Source of the DNA: Mantis religiosa
Lineage: Eukaryota; Arthropoda; Insecta; Mantodea; Mantidae
Length of the DNA stretch: 64,000 nucleotides
Reading direction: 5' to 3'
Assembly (NCBI GenBank): GCA_030765055.1
Contig: CM060952.1
Coordinates: 174,571,518-174,635,517, forward strand
Below, in pieces: positions 45,039 to 55,130 of the stretch; position 1 is the first letter of the stretch, and the number at the start of each line of letters is the position of its first letter. The notes below the pieces were generated by a model. It searched no databases and was not told where the DNA came from. It worked only from the letters and a program-made list of their open reading frames with translations. The position numbers and the translations under genes are program-made.

Positions 45039-45176
45039 TGTCCCTCCATTTCATCTCGGTTATTATTTTACATAATCTCTCATCTGGTGTATTTAGGGTA
45101 GAAGTGCCGGCGGCTGTCTCGGCGTTGCAGGGCAGGATGATATGTTCTTGGTAAAACTTGCTCCTCCAATAGGACC

Positions 45177-45392
45177 TTTTTTTTTTGTAATTAACGTCCT
45201 ACAACATTTAGTCATATCGGACGATGAACGAAATGGGTGAAATGAAGCCCAATGCGTCCGGGGTCCATGGAGCTTAGAGTTAACCGACATTCGTCTATCA
45301 GGATAAGGGAAAACCCCGGAACAGCCTTATCCAGGTAACTCACTCTGGCCGAGATTCGAACTCAGGATCTCTTGAACGTGAGCCAGACATGC
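45177..45392 (-). repeat. SINE2 copy, 5'-truncated, inserted in SINE5
   Basis: The poly-A tail is seen as T11 at 45177-45187. The SINE2 body follows on the minus strand (GTTACCTGGATAAGG; GAGTTCGAATCTCGGCC B box; CTCACGTTCAAGAG). It stops before the full A box. Confidence 0.88.
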
Positions 45393-45500
45393 TTATGGAG
45401 CTGTTTCCGGACCACAGTACTTGCCTGCCGGGGAGTTTCAAACTGGTAATTCTTGCCAAATTCCCTCCGTAGTTTAGTCTAGTACATGCCAGTCCAAGTA

Positions 45501-47139
45501 TAAATACATATTTATTATGATACCTAGAAATGGTCGGCAGTATAACACGTCATTAAATGAATCTGAACAATCGGTTAATTCTTCATCTTCTATTTAGGCT
45601 TTGAAATCCATAGGCTCGCTGAGTCTCAGAATTTGTGTATCCATTGTTTGTGAATCTGTTTTCTTAAGTCTTGCCCATTCCTTGGTGCTATTCTTGAGTA
45701 TCTCTTAATTGCATTTGACTTAACTGTTGTAGCCGATTTATTTTCTGAAATATTGTTCTTTCGATTGTTATATATGTCCTATTGTTACATTTGTTATCCT
45801 AATATGCTTGCTAGTCCCATGATTGATAAAGAAACCTCAGCGTATTTGCTTGTATTAAGAGTATTATATATCTTTCTTTCAATTCCCAATTCATATACTT
45901 TTTATATAATTATATTACTGTTACTTCAATTTATAATTTAATTAATTTTAAATACATTAAACTTGGAAATATTTCACTAAAAATATTCAAATTTTTTAAA
46001 AACTATGCATTTAGATTCAGTTTCACGTCATAAATTTAAGATGGAAAGAAGTGTGCCGCTCATGCAATTAATTACATCTCCAGCTATGGCACAATCATTT
46101 TTATTGCTGACTTTGCATTCTGGGAAAACACTCGCGAGCAACAAGCTAAGCCTAGCTAAAGCGAGTGTGCCAACCTCTGATTTATGCTACAGGTTATCTA
46201 CGTCACAATCTGTGATAGATTGATCTATGTGGCATCCAATATAGCTGGCATCTCTCCTGAACAGATGAGGAGAGATACTGACATGTGATGGAAACGCTGA
46301 ATAGCATTGCTATCTGATAACTGGGGTTCGTATCTCTTGTTGCTGGATTTTGGTGAAGGATGGGGATGAATGAGTGCCAACCGCACAATGAAACACAACA
46401 CTAACGTCACAAGTGAATTAGCGATTTCGTATTCCCATGTTCAAAATATTATGTTTCTCTTATTTAGTTCATGCAGTAAGAGCTCCTATAAAATATCAAA
46501 TTAATGATATGAAGCCAACAGGTTAAATTTACTGAGATACTTATGAGGAAAATGTAATTATCCCTAAGGTGAGAGTATAATTTCACTATGTCCTGTTGGA
46601 GCTCTGGAGTCTTTAAAATAACTGTCAAATAACTTCATATACTTCATATATATACATATATAGAGTGTAAAAGTTAACTTGGACAGTATAATATATTCGA
46701 AAGTAAGCACTGTAGAAAGAAATGTGCTTGTAAAAGTCGCTTGATATTACGGGAAAAAGTAAATGCTTTTAGTCGTCTTTTATTTGGAGGACTCTATGAT
46801 GGTCATTTTAGGGTAAATTCATTTTTATTCTGTTTTCTCACTCCTCATAAACAGCTAAATAACTTTAGTATAAAGCACTTAGCAACCGAAAAGCATCTTT
46901 TTTTCAAAACTCGATAAATGCACCGTATGAAGTTTTTGATAAAATTAGTTTTTTTTTTTTTTTTTTTTTTAATTTTCAACCAGATGTTTTAAAAGATTAA
47001 TTTTTACGTGATTTCTGTATTTTACAGAAATAAATAATGTGATGTAATATATTATTAAAATTTAATTTTTTTACGGTATATAAGTGTTTGATTTTTCCAG
47101 GGATTTTCAAAACTCGATATAAACATATAAAAACTTTAA
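45501..47139. other. AT-rich unassigned sequence
   Basis: No gene or repeat family is recognised. There is a poly-T run at about 46949-46970. Confidence 0.4.
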
Positions 47140-47396
47140 TTGATGGAAATCAAACATTTTTTCACACTAGCCGTATATAGGCTAAGGTATTTGATAGGCA
47201 GAGTCAACATTAAACATTCAATGCCATGGCCGGGATTTGAACCACGGATCTCCTGTTCCCTCCGTCCTGGACGGAAACCAGGAGATCCGTGGTTCAAATC
47301 CCGGCCATGACCTTGAATTTTTCATGTTGACTCTGCCTATCGAAAACCTTAGCCTATATACGGCTAGTGTGAAGAAATTATTGATTTCCATCAATT
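47140..47396. mobile_element. Foldback element d: near-perfect 257-bp palindrome
   Basis: The arms of about 115 bp (47140-47257 and 47279-47396) match at about 90 percent. Each holds the tRNA-like 3' half (GTGGTTCAAATCCCGGCCAT) and then ATATACGGCTAGTGTGAA outward. The centre falls in the anticodon-stem region (CCTCCGTCCTGGACGGAAAC), so each arm has a B box but no A box. Confidence 0.88.
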
Positions 47397-47660
47397 ACCT
47401 ATAATAATAAGAGTTAAATGATAAAGCCTGGAACTCATGTCCTTACGAAAGTCAGTCGCCAGAAACGGTGTATCTCGAATGCGAGAGCCCCTAGTGGTTT
47501 ACCAACGAATTATATGAGTCAAATGGAGAATTTAATGTCAGGAAGGCACGTTGGCCATGGTAGTTCAATGGGTTAGACCGACTGGACGAAACCAGGAGAT
47601 CCGTGGTTCAAATCCCGGCCATGGCATTGAATTTTTCATGTTGACTGTATCTATATATCA
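47397..47660 (+). repeat. Additional tRNA-like unit next to foldback d
   Basis: A plus-strand unit reads AAAGCCTGGAACTCATGTCC, CCTAGTGGTTTACC and GAGAATTTAATGTCAGGAAG. Then comes a tRNA-like module in which GCCATGG (5') and CCATGGC (3') could pair as a 7-bp acceptor stem around GTTCAATGGGTTAGAC and GTGGTTCAAATCCCG. It ends TTGAATTTTTCATGTTGACT. It is not a functional tRNA gene as far as I can tell. Confidence 0.7.
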
Positions 47661-47811
47661 ACTTTGTTGGTTTCAGTTATTTTGTCTATTTTAGTTCCAT
47701 GATGCATTCTAATTTTCATCTTGAAACAAATCAGTTTAACTGCTTTAGTATTTATTGCATATATGTATTGTTGTACAATGCATATTTTACAAAAATGTAA
47801 AATGTTTAGTG

Positions 47812-47945
47812 TTTAATGCCCGCTTTTACTAAATACGGCACCGCAGGAGCTGACACTGATGAAACATAAGATGCAGATGGGGCACCGGTGGGATGAGATG
47901 GCAGAGGTAACCGGAGATCCCGGAGAAAACCAGGGAATAATGGAA
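47812..47945 (-). repeat. SINE4 3' fragment
   Basis: On the minus strand this ends GCGGGCATTAAACACTAAAC, matching the end of the SINE4 at 22037. It contains ATCTCATCCCACCGGTG and GATCTCCGGTTACC. The head is missing. Confidence 0.7.
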
Positions 47946-48314
47946 ATATTTAGGACCTATTGCTCCTTTCCGATGTGTATCTTCCTCTTCTTTCCTTTGG
48001 CAACTTTCCTCCTTCATGAAACCTACTTGCTAGATGGGATAATCTATTTTTTGACATGGTGGAAAGTCCCTGAAAAATGACAGCAAAAACCATTTCTTTT
48101 TCGAAGGTTATACTTCACTGTCACGGTTTTCTTCCGTTTTGCATTCATGGTGTTCACTACCCTGCGCTGAGGTGAAGAAATGTCAAACATTTTAATAGAA
48201 ACTAATACTGGTGTGTTTTATGTAATGATATCACATGATGGTGGACCTGGATAATATCTTCATAGCAGAGTTCAGCAGGTGGGCATACCTTGCTTTCTTC
48301 AGCTTTTGAAGGTT

Positions 48315-48400
48315 AGCCGGCCCTTGTAGCCACGATCGTTAGAGCGTATGTCTAGCGTTCCGCCGCGTACAGGGCCGCGGATTCGAGTCCCGCTTTGGGC
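48315..48400 (+). repeat. tRNA-like SINE head (SINE6)
   Basis: CCGGCCCTTGTAGCCACGAT, then CGTTAGAGC, gives an A-box-like segment. GCCGCGGATTCGAGTCCCGC gives a strong B box about 45 bases later. It runs into AT-rich sequence with AAACTAAAGAAAACAG. A decayed tRNA pseudogene is the alternative. Confidence 0.6.
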
Positions 48401-49856
48401 ATGGGTGTTTATGTGTATTTGTGTGAAACTAAAGAAAACAGATATTAAAACAAACGGAAACAATAAAAAACGGTTAAATAAGGAAAAGAAGCCTCAAGCC
48501 CATGAGTGCATTTAATAATAGGATCCATTTTACACCTCTTAGTTTGCGTTTCAGGTCGAGGTATCTATTCTTGAATCAGGATTTTCTCCCTCCAGAACAT
48601 TTTTCTACTTGTATGTTGTTTTCAGAATCTCATGAATCATCATTTTGATTTAGCTTGCAGTGCCTCTTTGCACACTAACACAACAGTATCAGGTGAATAC
48701 TTAGCTGAAAGTGAGCTTTAATTGCTCTGACTACGTTGAAGTCCGTTCGCATCACTATTTCTCGCTACTGAGTAAAATGATATACAGCAATCCTACGCGT
48801 CAATCTAATCCTTTATTACCAACTGCATGGTAGTGAAAGAGAGGTACATGAGAGCAATTTTATTGTTATTTTATTGTATTTATCGACTTTTGCTTTAACT
48901 CCTAGCATACCTTTATCGGGTTTTGCGAAAACCCAGGGCAATTGAGCATTATTTGACTTTTTCTAAACCTAGGTTCAGAAGTTGGTGTAAAAGGTCAATG
49001 TTATGTGCCTATGCCTATGCCTTTGCCTATTACTATGTCTAACACAACTTGGAAAATTTTGCATTTATCGAGTTTTGAAAAAAAAAAAAAAAAAGTCCCT
49101 CAATTGTTTTTACACTAACGTAAATAGCAACGAAAACGCTGAGTGGCCGAGTACGAAGAGCGCAATTGATTGGACCACCCGTGGTCATTTAAGAGTAAAG
49201 CTACTTACCATAATTGGGAACCAGCTCAAAAACTTAACACTTGGCACTCTTCCTCAAGCAAGTTGCACTTAATTTTAAATAAATTTCAGTCTCTTGCAGT
49301 CTCCAGTTGCACAACATTCTCCGAAATTCAATAAGAACTAAGACAACTGCATCGGATTTTTACTGAAAATTAAATACATATAGTCATTTTATTTTTTGTG
49401 TATATATGTATGTCAAACTTTGGCGTTTTAATGCAGTTAGAGCAGACCTGATAGAAGACAAAGTAATGAGGAAAGCAGGGGTTACGGTGTAAATGCTTGT
49501 GTTGCATTCTTTAAAGGTTCAGGCCTTATAAGTGTTTGGTAATTATTTGTTCAAACTTATAGGCACGAGTACTAGTTTATCACATTCTGCATATGTGTTT
49601 TTTTTTGGGGGGGGGGAAGAAGAGGAAGGATACAGCAGGCACATCAGAAGCTGTGAATAGAGTAACACACAAAGTTTTATTTAAACCGATATTTTTTCAT
49701 TCCTGTTAAAGGTCTGAGAAATAATTACTAATCGGTAATACTCATTAAGTGAACATTCAAAGCCTAATCTCGAGAAAATTAAATTTGCTAAATTAATTAC
49801 CTATTATCCCAAAACGTAACATATCAGACTAAATTTTAAAGACTGCTTTTCAAGTT
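48401..49856. other. Unassigned sequence
   Basis: No gene is recognised. An A-run at about 49078-49094 and a T/G-run at about 49599-49617 are the only simple features. Confidence 0.35.
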
Positions 49857-50085
49857 GGTAGCGTAGATGGTAGAGTGTCTGCCTCACGTTCAAGAGGTCC
49901 CAAGTTCGAATCTCGGTCAGGGCGAGTTACCTGGATAAGGTTTTTCCGGGGTTTTCCCTAATCCTGAAAGACAACTGTCAGGAGGCTGTAAGCTTCATGG
50001 GTCCTGGATTCATTTGAGCATCATTTCACCCATTTCATTCATCGTCCGATATGACTTAATGTTGGAGGACGTAAACTACACAGAA
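49857..50085 (+). repeat. SINE2 copy, full length
   Basis: GGTAGCGTAGATGGTAGAGT is the A box region and CCAAGTTCGAATCTCGG the B box. GTTACCTGGATAAGG and CATTCATCGTCCGATATG follow in order. It ends GGAGGACGTAAACTACACAG. This is the least interrupted plus-strand copy. Confidence 0.93.
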
Positions 50086-50249
50086 AGTACATTGATCTGT
50101 TTTATTTAATACGTTTAAGGAATTTACTACTTTATACTCTCAATTGTACGATCCTTTTCCTTTCTTTTCTTTTTACTACAATCCCATGATGACTTATACT
50201 CCTCCCCAGACTTACAAATAAGCACCAGGTGTCAGGTGCCTGAAAAGGG

Positions 50250-50440
50250 CAGAGAGAATAGCCAAGTCGGGTGATATGCCCGAAACCTGGTATGAGAAAA
50301 AGGAAGAAAATATGAAACCAGGGCAAAATAAATGAAATAAAAGGAGATTAATAAAGTATTTTTGGGATGAACGGCGTGAGAAACCGGAGAAGCCAGAGAA
50401 AATCCGTCTAAATACCGTTCTATCCGCCACAAAGCACAAA
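50250..50440 (-). repeat. SINE4 copy, diverged
   Basis: GGGTGATATGCCCGAAACCT and GGTATGAG match the left part of the SINE4 copies. GAGAAACCGGAGAAGCCAGAG and ATCCGCCACAAAGCAC match the body near the head. The head itself is lost. Confidence 0.7.
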
Positions 50441-50589
50441 TACGGCTCTTTAAAAGCGGTCTAACAATATGTGATTCTTTTATTAAAATGTATCAGCAGC
50501 TTTTATAAATAATTAATCAAACATATTTTAATATCATAATAAATCATTTTTGTCCTAACATTTGATTTGGCTATATTAAATAACCTATG

Positions 50590-50830
50590 GCGTAATAGAG
50601 CTGGCCTGAGCCAGTCAACCCTACTGCTGGCCTCACGTCCACATACGCAAGGCAGAGGTGTTCGATTATCCAACCGATACGGGGAGGTGATGTGGTCAGC
50701 TTCACGCACTCCCAGCCGGAAACTTGACTTTCTTGGTCAGATTTAGCTACCTGTCGTAGCTCCTCAATTTTCTCACGATGCCGAGTTGGCGCCGGTCCTA
50801 TATCTGGGACTTAAAATACACATCCAGCTA
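50590..50830 (+). repeat. Dispersed repeat RU-A (copy 3)
   Basis: This matches 35447-35652 (see there), and its first 90 bases are the reverse complement of the window start (TGCTGGCCTCACGTCCACAT). Its class is unknown. Confidence 0.65.
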
Positions 50831-52964
50831 TATTAACTAGCTTCTTAAAAAACAATTAGTTTATACCAGATGGCACTCACAGAAACCCCCATACAAAGCA
50901 AAAAATGGGGAAAAGCTTGTATATCTACTTGCTAAGAGAGAAACCAAACAAATGACTTAAGCACATAGAAGTTGTCTGACTTAATAGTGCAAATTTGTAG
51001 AGCAAACTTCTCCTAAAACATGAGCTGATGTTTACATCTGTAAAAAACTCTCCATGTTGTGCAGGAGTTATGCTGCTTTCCTTGATGTGGTATAAAGTGA
51101 CAGAGCGGTATCTCTTTTAAGAATATACTGACAATATAAATGTAGCGTCTAAAATGATAATATATTTCCACTTAAGGGGAAACTTCCAATTAATAATTCC
51201 GCAGATAAAACTTCAACACTTTTCTCTGAATAATTACCATTTAATCTTCCCTTACACTCAAAGTTGGTGAATACATATCACAGAGAGGTCTTCAAAATGT
51301 AGATAAGGTACCGCAAGTAGGTCAATATGGACTTCATGCTTCAAACGGGGCCGCTGAAAGAAAGCCATAAGGAAGATATTCGATGCATGTTGAGGCAACG
51401 TGCACCTACGTAGACGGGATCCCTAACGTTTCCAAACTAAACATGCCCTAGCCACCCTGACCTTCAAGAGCCCGAACCCTCGAGGGTTCTCCTAAGGGGA
51501 GTTTGCTGAGTAAGCACCCGGACGGATGTTCGTGAGTAATTCGAACGGCTTTAGCAGAAACATTCACTGACGTAACGTGCCCGGCTGCAACGCACCGAAT
51601 GTTCTCGCCTGGTCCTTTGACTATGAAATGGATGATAGCGTAACAAATAATGGGTACCAGATATGGAGAAAATATGACAGAGGATGAGCCATTTGCTACT
51701 GACCCGGTAAGCGTTGTAAAATCCCGTGATCAGTCTAGTCTCTCCGGAAAGCGAACCTTGGAACTCCTGAATGCGAGCCGTACACGTTACAGCATAGCTA
51801 TCTCGACGGATATATCCAGGATTACAACACAGCTAGCTTTGATTTTAAATCACGTTAGGCATTTATGTTTATTTTGACGTAAAGGTAACTGTTGGCAAGA
51901 AAGCTCTTCTCGTTCAGTTCGTTATGAGGATAGATCCGTAAACAGGTGTACCTACATCCTCCAGATTAGCATAACTGTCATGAGAATAAAGTATTATAAC
52001 TTTCACCTTAGCCCTTAAATTTAACGAGTTCATTATTTTTAATTAAGTTTCTCTGGTTCACTGTGATGTGTATGCAAGAATTTTGAGAATACAAGACTGT
52101 ATAATGTGAGAAACACTTTCTAGAGCAAGTTTTGTAGTTAAAATTATGGTGTAATAAGCGTGTGGTTGTGCAAACCAGCTATAACGACGTGTATTTCCTC
52201 TTGTAAGCTTATGTAAGACTGTTGATTACCTCATGTATCAGTACATATCAGTTAAAACCGTTTATGAAGTGTCGAAACAGCGATGGGAACAGAACCTGAG
52301 AGCTCTGGCTCGGCTCCCAGCAACCTGGAGTAATTACGCTTGCTTAAGCGCCTGGTGAATTATTGAACTCTTTGTAGAAGGCTGGTTCTCGATGTATAGC
52401 AGGGAACCATGTGTTAAGGCAGGATATTTGTTACCTGATATTAACAAGGTACAGCCTTGCCGAGAAAGGGTTGTTTGCATCTGGGTCACGAATAATTGAT
52501 GCACCTATTACACGGTTTTGACACAAATGAGAAGCGCCATTTTTGCTATCAAACAAAAAGTCATGGAACAGGCTTCCAGCCTTGTTATGTTTCGCTTTGG
52601 GAGCACACAGAACGTCATTTTTGTCATGTTTTAAATTATTCTTCCTTTGCTTGAACCTTTGTTAGCTTTGTTTCGAGTTTAGTCACAATGCGGATTTCCT
52701 GAAATGTGCTGTCACTGCAAATTCTGCAGTTTCTGATTCGTCTCTCTCTCTCACTCTCTCTCTCTCTCACTCTCATCTTGCTTCCTTTACCTTCTTGCTA
52801 TTAGCCATTGCTTAAAGAGGATGACTAAGCGGCCGACAAAACATAGTGCTGAAAAGTAACCTATATAAAAGTAACCTATATAAAGTAACCTATTTTTAAG
52901 AGAGATCCTGAAACATTTCAATGATATTCTTGTACCGTTGATAACCACCAAAAATGTGTATTAA
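50831..52964. other. Unassigned sequence
   Basis: No gene could be supported. A GC-richer stretch at 51350-51860 has an open plus-strand frame (51650-51877) without a known domain. An imperfect (TC)n tract lies at 52740-52775. Confidence 0.35.
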
Positions 52965-53207
52965 TATATTTATTATGTGTTTCAAAAGGTAAGATGTTTG
53001 TCCTTGAGTGCTACTAGGTGAGCAACCAATTGGAGTCCTGCGGTGATGTCGTATTACATTCCCGCTAAGTGCTGTGTGACGAGCGCCAACCTATCAATCT
53101 GTATGAAATACTATTCGCGCTAAGACAATAATTCAGTATCCATGTGGAAGGTAGGGAATAATGTATCTAACATAACCATGAAAACCCCATATTTTTAGCT
53201 CAAATAG

Positions 53208-53279
53208 TTCTTCTTCTTCTTCTTCTTCTTCTTCTTCTTCTTCTTCTTCTTCTTCTTCTTCTTCTTCTTCTTCTTCTTC
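53208..53279. repeat. (CTT)n microsatellite
   Basis: About 24 CTT units. It derives from the (GAA)n tail of the LINE-A copy. Confidence 0.95.
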
Positions 53280-53956
53280 ACTCCAAGGGCTAGGCAATGC
53301 TGCCTGTTCCGGCTTAAAATATGTCTGACCATCGTTTTCGTGGTCTTCCCGGATGTCTCTTTTCTCTAGGTTTATAGTTTATAACTCTCATTGGGATCCT
53401 ATCTCTCGGCATTCTCTCAATATTGCTCTCTCCATTTATTTCTATAATTTATTATTTTTTCTTCGAAAGAACTTATTTCTAAATCTTCTCTTATATTTTC
53501 ATTTTGGGTACATCCCTTTACTGCTCTTAAAAATCTCATTTCGGCAGCCTGTATCTTGTTTTTCTCTGTTTTTGTTAATGTCCATGTTTAAGAACCAAAA
53601 AGAAAAGCAGGCACATCCATTACTTTATAAACCTTCATCCGTGTTTCTTTTCTGATTTTAGTTTTTAGGATTCTATTTATTATGCCGCATATTTGTTGAA
53701 ACACTGGTAATTTATTTTTAAAATCATTTTCGTATTTATAACTGACATATGTTCCCAAATATTTAAACCCGTAACTTGCTCTAAGATAATATAATCATTG
53801 CTATTTTGGTTCTAACAGTGTCTTTACCTCGAAACGCCATTGTTTTTGTTTTATTTGTGGAAATTTTGAAATTATAATTCTTACATAACTTCTGTAAAAT
53901 ATATACTGCTCTTTGCAGCTCGTCTTCAGTTTTACTTATAATTATTTGGTCTTAAG
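53208..53956 (-). pseudogene. LINE-A copy 3, 5'-truncated, with expanded (GAA)n tail
   Basis: On the minus strand the tail is (GAA)n, seen as (CTT)n at 53208-53279, followed by the 3' coding end. Decayed frames give the LINE-A blocks: KMRFLRAVKGCTQNE-like text (about 53540-53495), the CGIINRILK-like text of the post-palm region (about 53690-53660) and FKYLGTYVSY-like text (about 53770-53740). The border repeats AAATAG (53202-53207 and 53957-53962), a short or eroded target duplication. Copy A shows the uninterrupted site. Confidence 0.85.
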
Positions 53957-54519
53957 AAATAGTTTTTCTGATACAAATAAATAAACCACTATTACCTGTA
54001 TTATAACAACAAATCGCGAAGTAAGCGCTGTATGAATATCATTATTTGTTGGCATGTATGCGTGAACGTATATTTGTAATTACTCAGAACTGAAACGAAA
54101 ATGTTTGACATGACGTGATAAAATAATTACTTTGAGCGAGAGGAAACAATAAATTTTCTGCTGCCCTGGCAGAATGTGTTTGATCACATTACATCTTTGC
54201 TTATGAATGGTTCGTAATCTCTATTTACTCTAGAGTATTCAAAGTAGTTGGTGTGTATGTATGTACATATACTTTTAATTACTTAGAACTGAAATTTAAA
54301 CTACTGACATGACGGATAAAAGAATTATTGTGAATAAGTCAAGGTGTTAAATTCAAGAAAGAACAAACACTTCATTTCCTATTAGCCTGTGAAATGCTGC
54401 TATATGCTTATGTTTATGAATGAATGCTGGATAAGAAGTGTTTATTTACTCTGGAGAGTTCAGATCAATATCATTCAACTGTTCTTTACACAGCAGTAGA
54501 GTAAGAGTTAAACAGTGCA

Positions 54520-55071
54520 ATGGCTTCTTGCGGTGAATTTAGTGGCGATTCAAAAAGGCAGGCACTGCGAAGTCAGGCTCGAAGTATTATTTTTAAGGTG
54601 TACACGTTCTTCAAAAATTTTTCGGAAACAGAAACTAAAAATGAGTTATTGCAAAGAGTACTTCCGATTAAAAACACGGAAAATTTGTATCAGCTGGATC
54701 AACTTGCAATTGAAACGGGACACGAGGTAATACGCCTCCCACCTTACCACTGCCAATGTAATCCAATTGCGTTGGTGTGGGCTCAAATAAAAATGGGGGT
54801 TACAATCAGAAATAATACTTTTAAACTGACGGACGTTAAACGACTTGTTCAGGAAGAAATTGACAGGGTAACACAACAGGTCTGGGAAAACTGCGTGAGG
54901 CATGCAGAAAACCTTCAAGAAGACGATTTTAAGAAAGAAATAGCACGTGACGAGATTTTGAAACCTGTAATGACAAATTTGCAAGACGATGAAGACAGTG
55001 ACAAGGACGAATTGTCTCTTAACGGAAGTGACATTGATATGGATGAGCCACTGGCAGTTCCATTGGATTAG
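54520..55071 (+). CDS. Transposase-derived ORF with N- and C-terminal parts fused by deletion (183 aa)
   Basis: This open frame starts at ATG 54520 and ends at TAG 55069-55071 with no interruption. Residues 1-50 (MASCGEFSGDSKRQALRSQA, then FKVYTFFKNF) resemble the N-terminus of insect Tc1/IS630-type DDE transposases. Residues 60-135 (QLDQLAIETGHEVIRLPPYH, then NPIALVWAQIK, then FKLTDVKRLVQEEI and WENCVRHAE) are the end of the DDE domain. From family knowledge the third catalytic residue is the Glu in NPIE; here it is Ala. The region with the first two Asp is missing, so the protein cannot be an active transposase. The acidic tail (DDEDSDKDELSLN) is shared with copy A. An open frame in a deletion derivative could be recent, or could be kept as a DNA-binding repressor-like product. 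The latter is speculation. Confidence 0.7.
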   Translation: MASCGEFSGDSKRQALRSQARSIIFKVYTFFKNFSETETKNELLQRVLPIKNTENLYQLDQLAIETGHEVIRLPPYHCQCNPIALVWAQIKMGVTIRNNTFKLTDVKRLVQEEIDRVTQQVWENCVRHAENLQEDDFKKEIARDEILKPVMTNLQDDEDSDKDELSLNGSDIDMDEPLAVPLD

Positions 55072-55130
55072 AAAAACAGATAATTCATAAACTATAATTA
55101 TAAATATAGTATTTTAAAATATACATAATT

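Larger units (their letters stand above)
44345..45500 (+). repeat. SINE5 copy carrying two later insertions
   Basis: The head GAGTGGGATGGTTCAGGTGG and GTCCGGTTTCGATTCCCG (B box), then GGTTAATTACATCCTCCCAA, match the SINE5 at 26433-27037. After the first insertion it resumes at 45039 with CATTTCATCTCGG, CTCTCATCTGGTGTATTTAG and GCAGGATGATATGTTC. After the second insertion it resumes at about 45393 with GAGCTGTTTCCGGACCACAG. The end near 45500 is approximate. Confidence 0.75.
52965..55130 (+). mobile_element. DDE transposon copy B with a LINE-A insertion
   Basis: Similarity to copy A (10385-11812, inverted) runs from TTATGTGTTTCAAAAGG at 52974 through the transposase frame to about 55130. Inside it are a 749-bp LINE-A (53208-53956) and two diverged direct units of about 200 bp (54050-54250 and 54251-54470). 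Those units share a TAATTACT.AGAACTGAAA core and a TTTACTCT.GAG end. The ORF 54520-55071 is the coding remnant. Ends are approximate. Confidence 0.78.

Noticed and set aside
47540..47650. Possible tRNA gene (acceptor stem GCCATGG/CCATGGC, A- and B-box-like segments)
   Set aside because: It is one of several copies of the foldback unit, the T-stem does not pair well, and the anticodon loop is irregular. It was treated as a tRNA-like module of a repeat.
48315..48400. Functional tRNA gene
   Set aside because: The B box is good, but I could not draw a consistent cloverleaf and no oligo-T terminator follows closely. It was called a SINE head instead.
51350..51877. GC-richer stretch as a host exon
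   Set aside because: The open frame is short, with no domain, no clear splice sites and no second copy to judge conservation.
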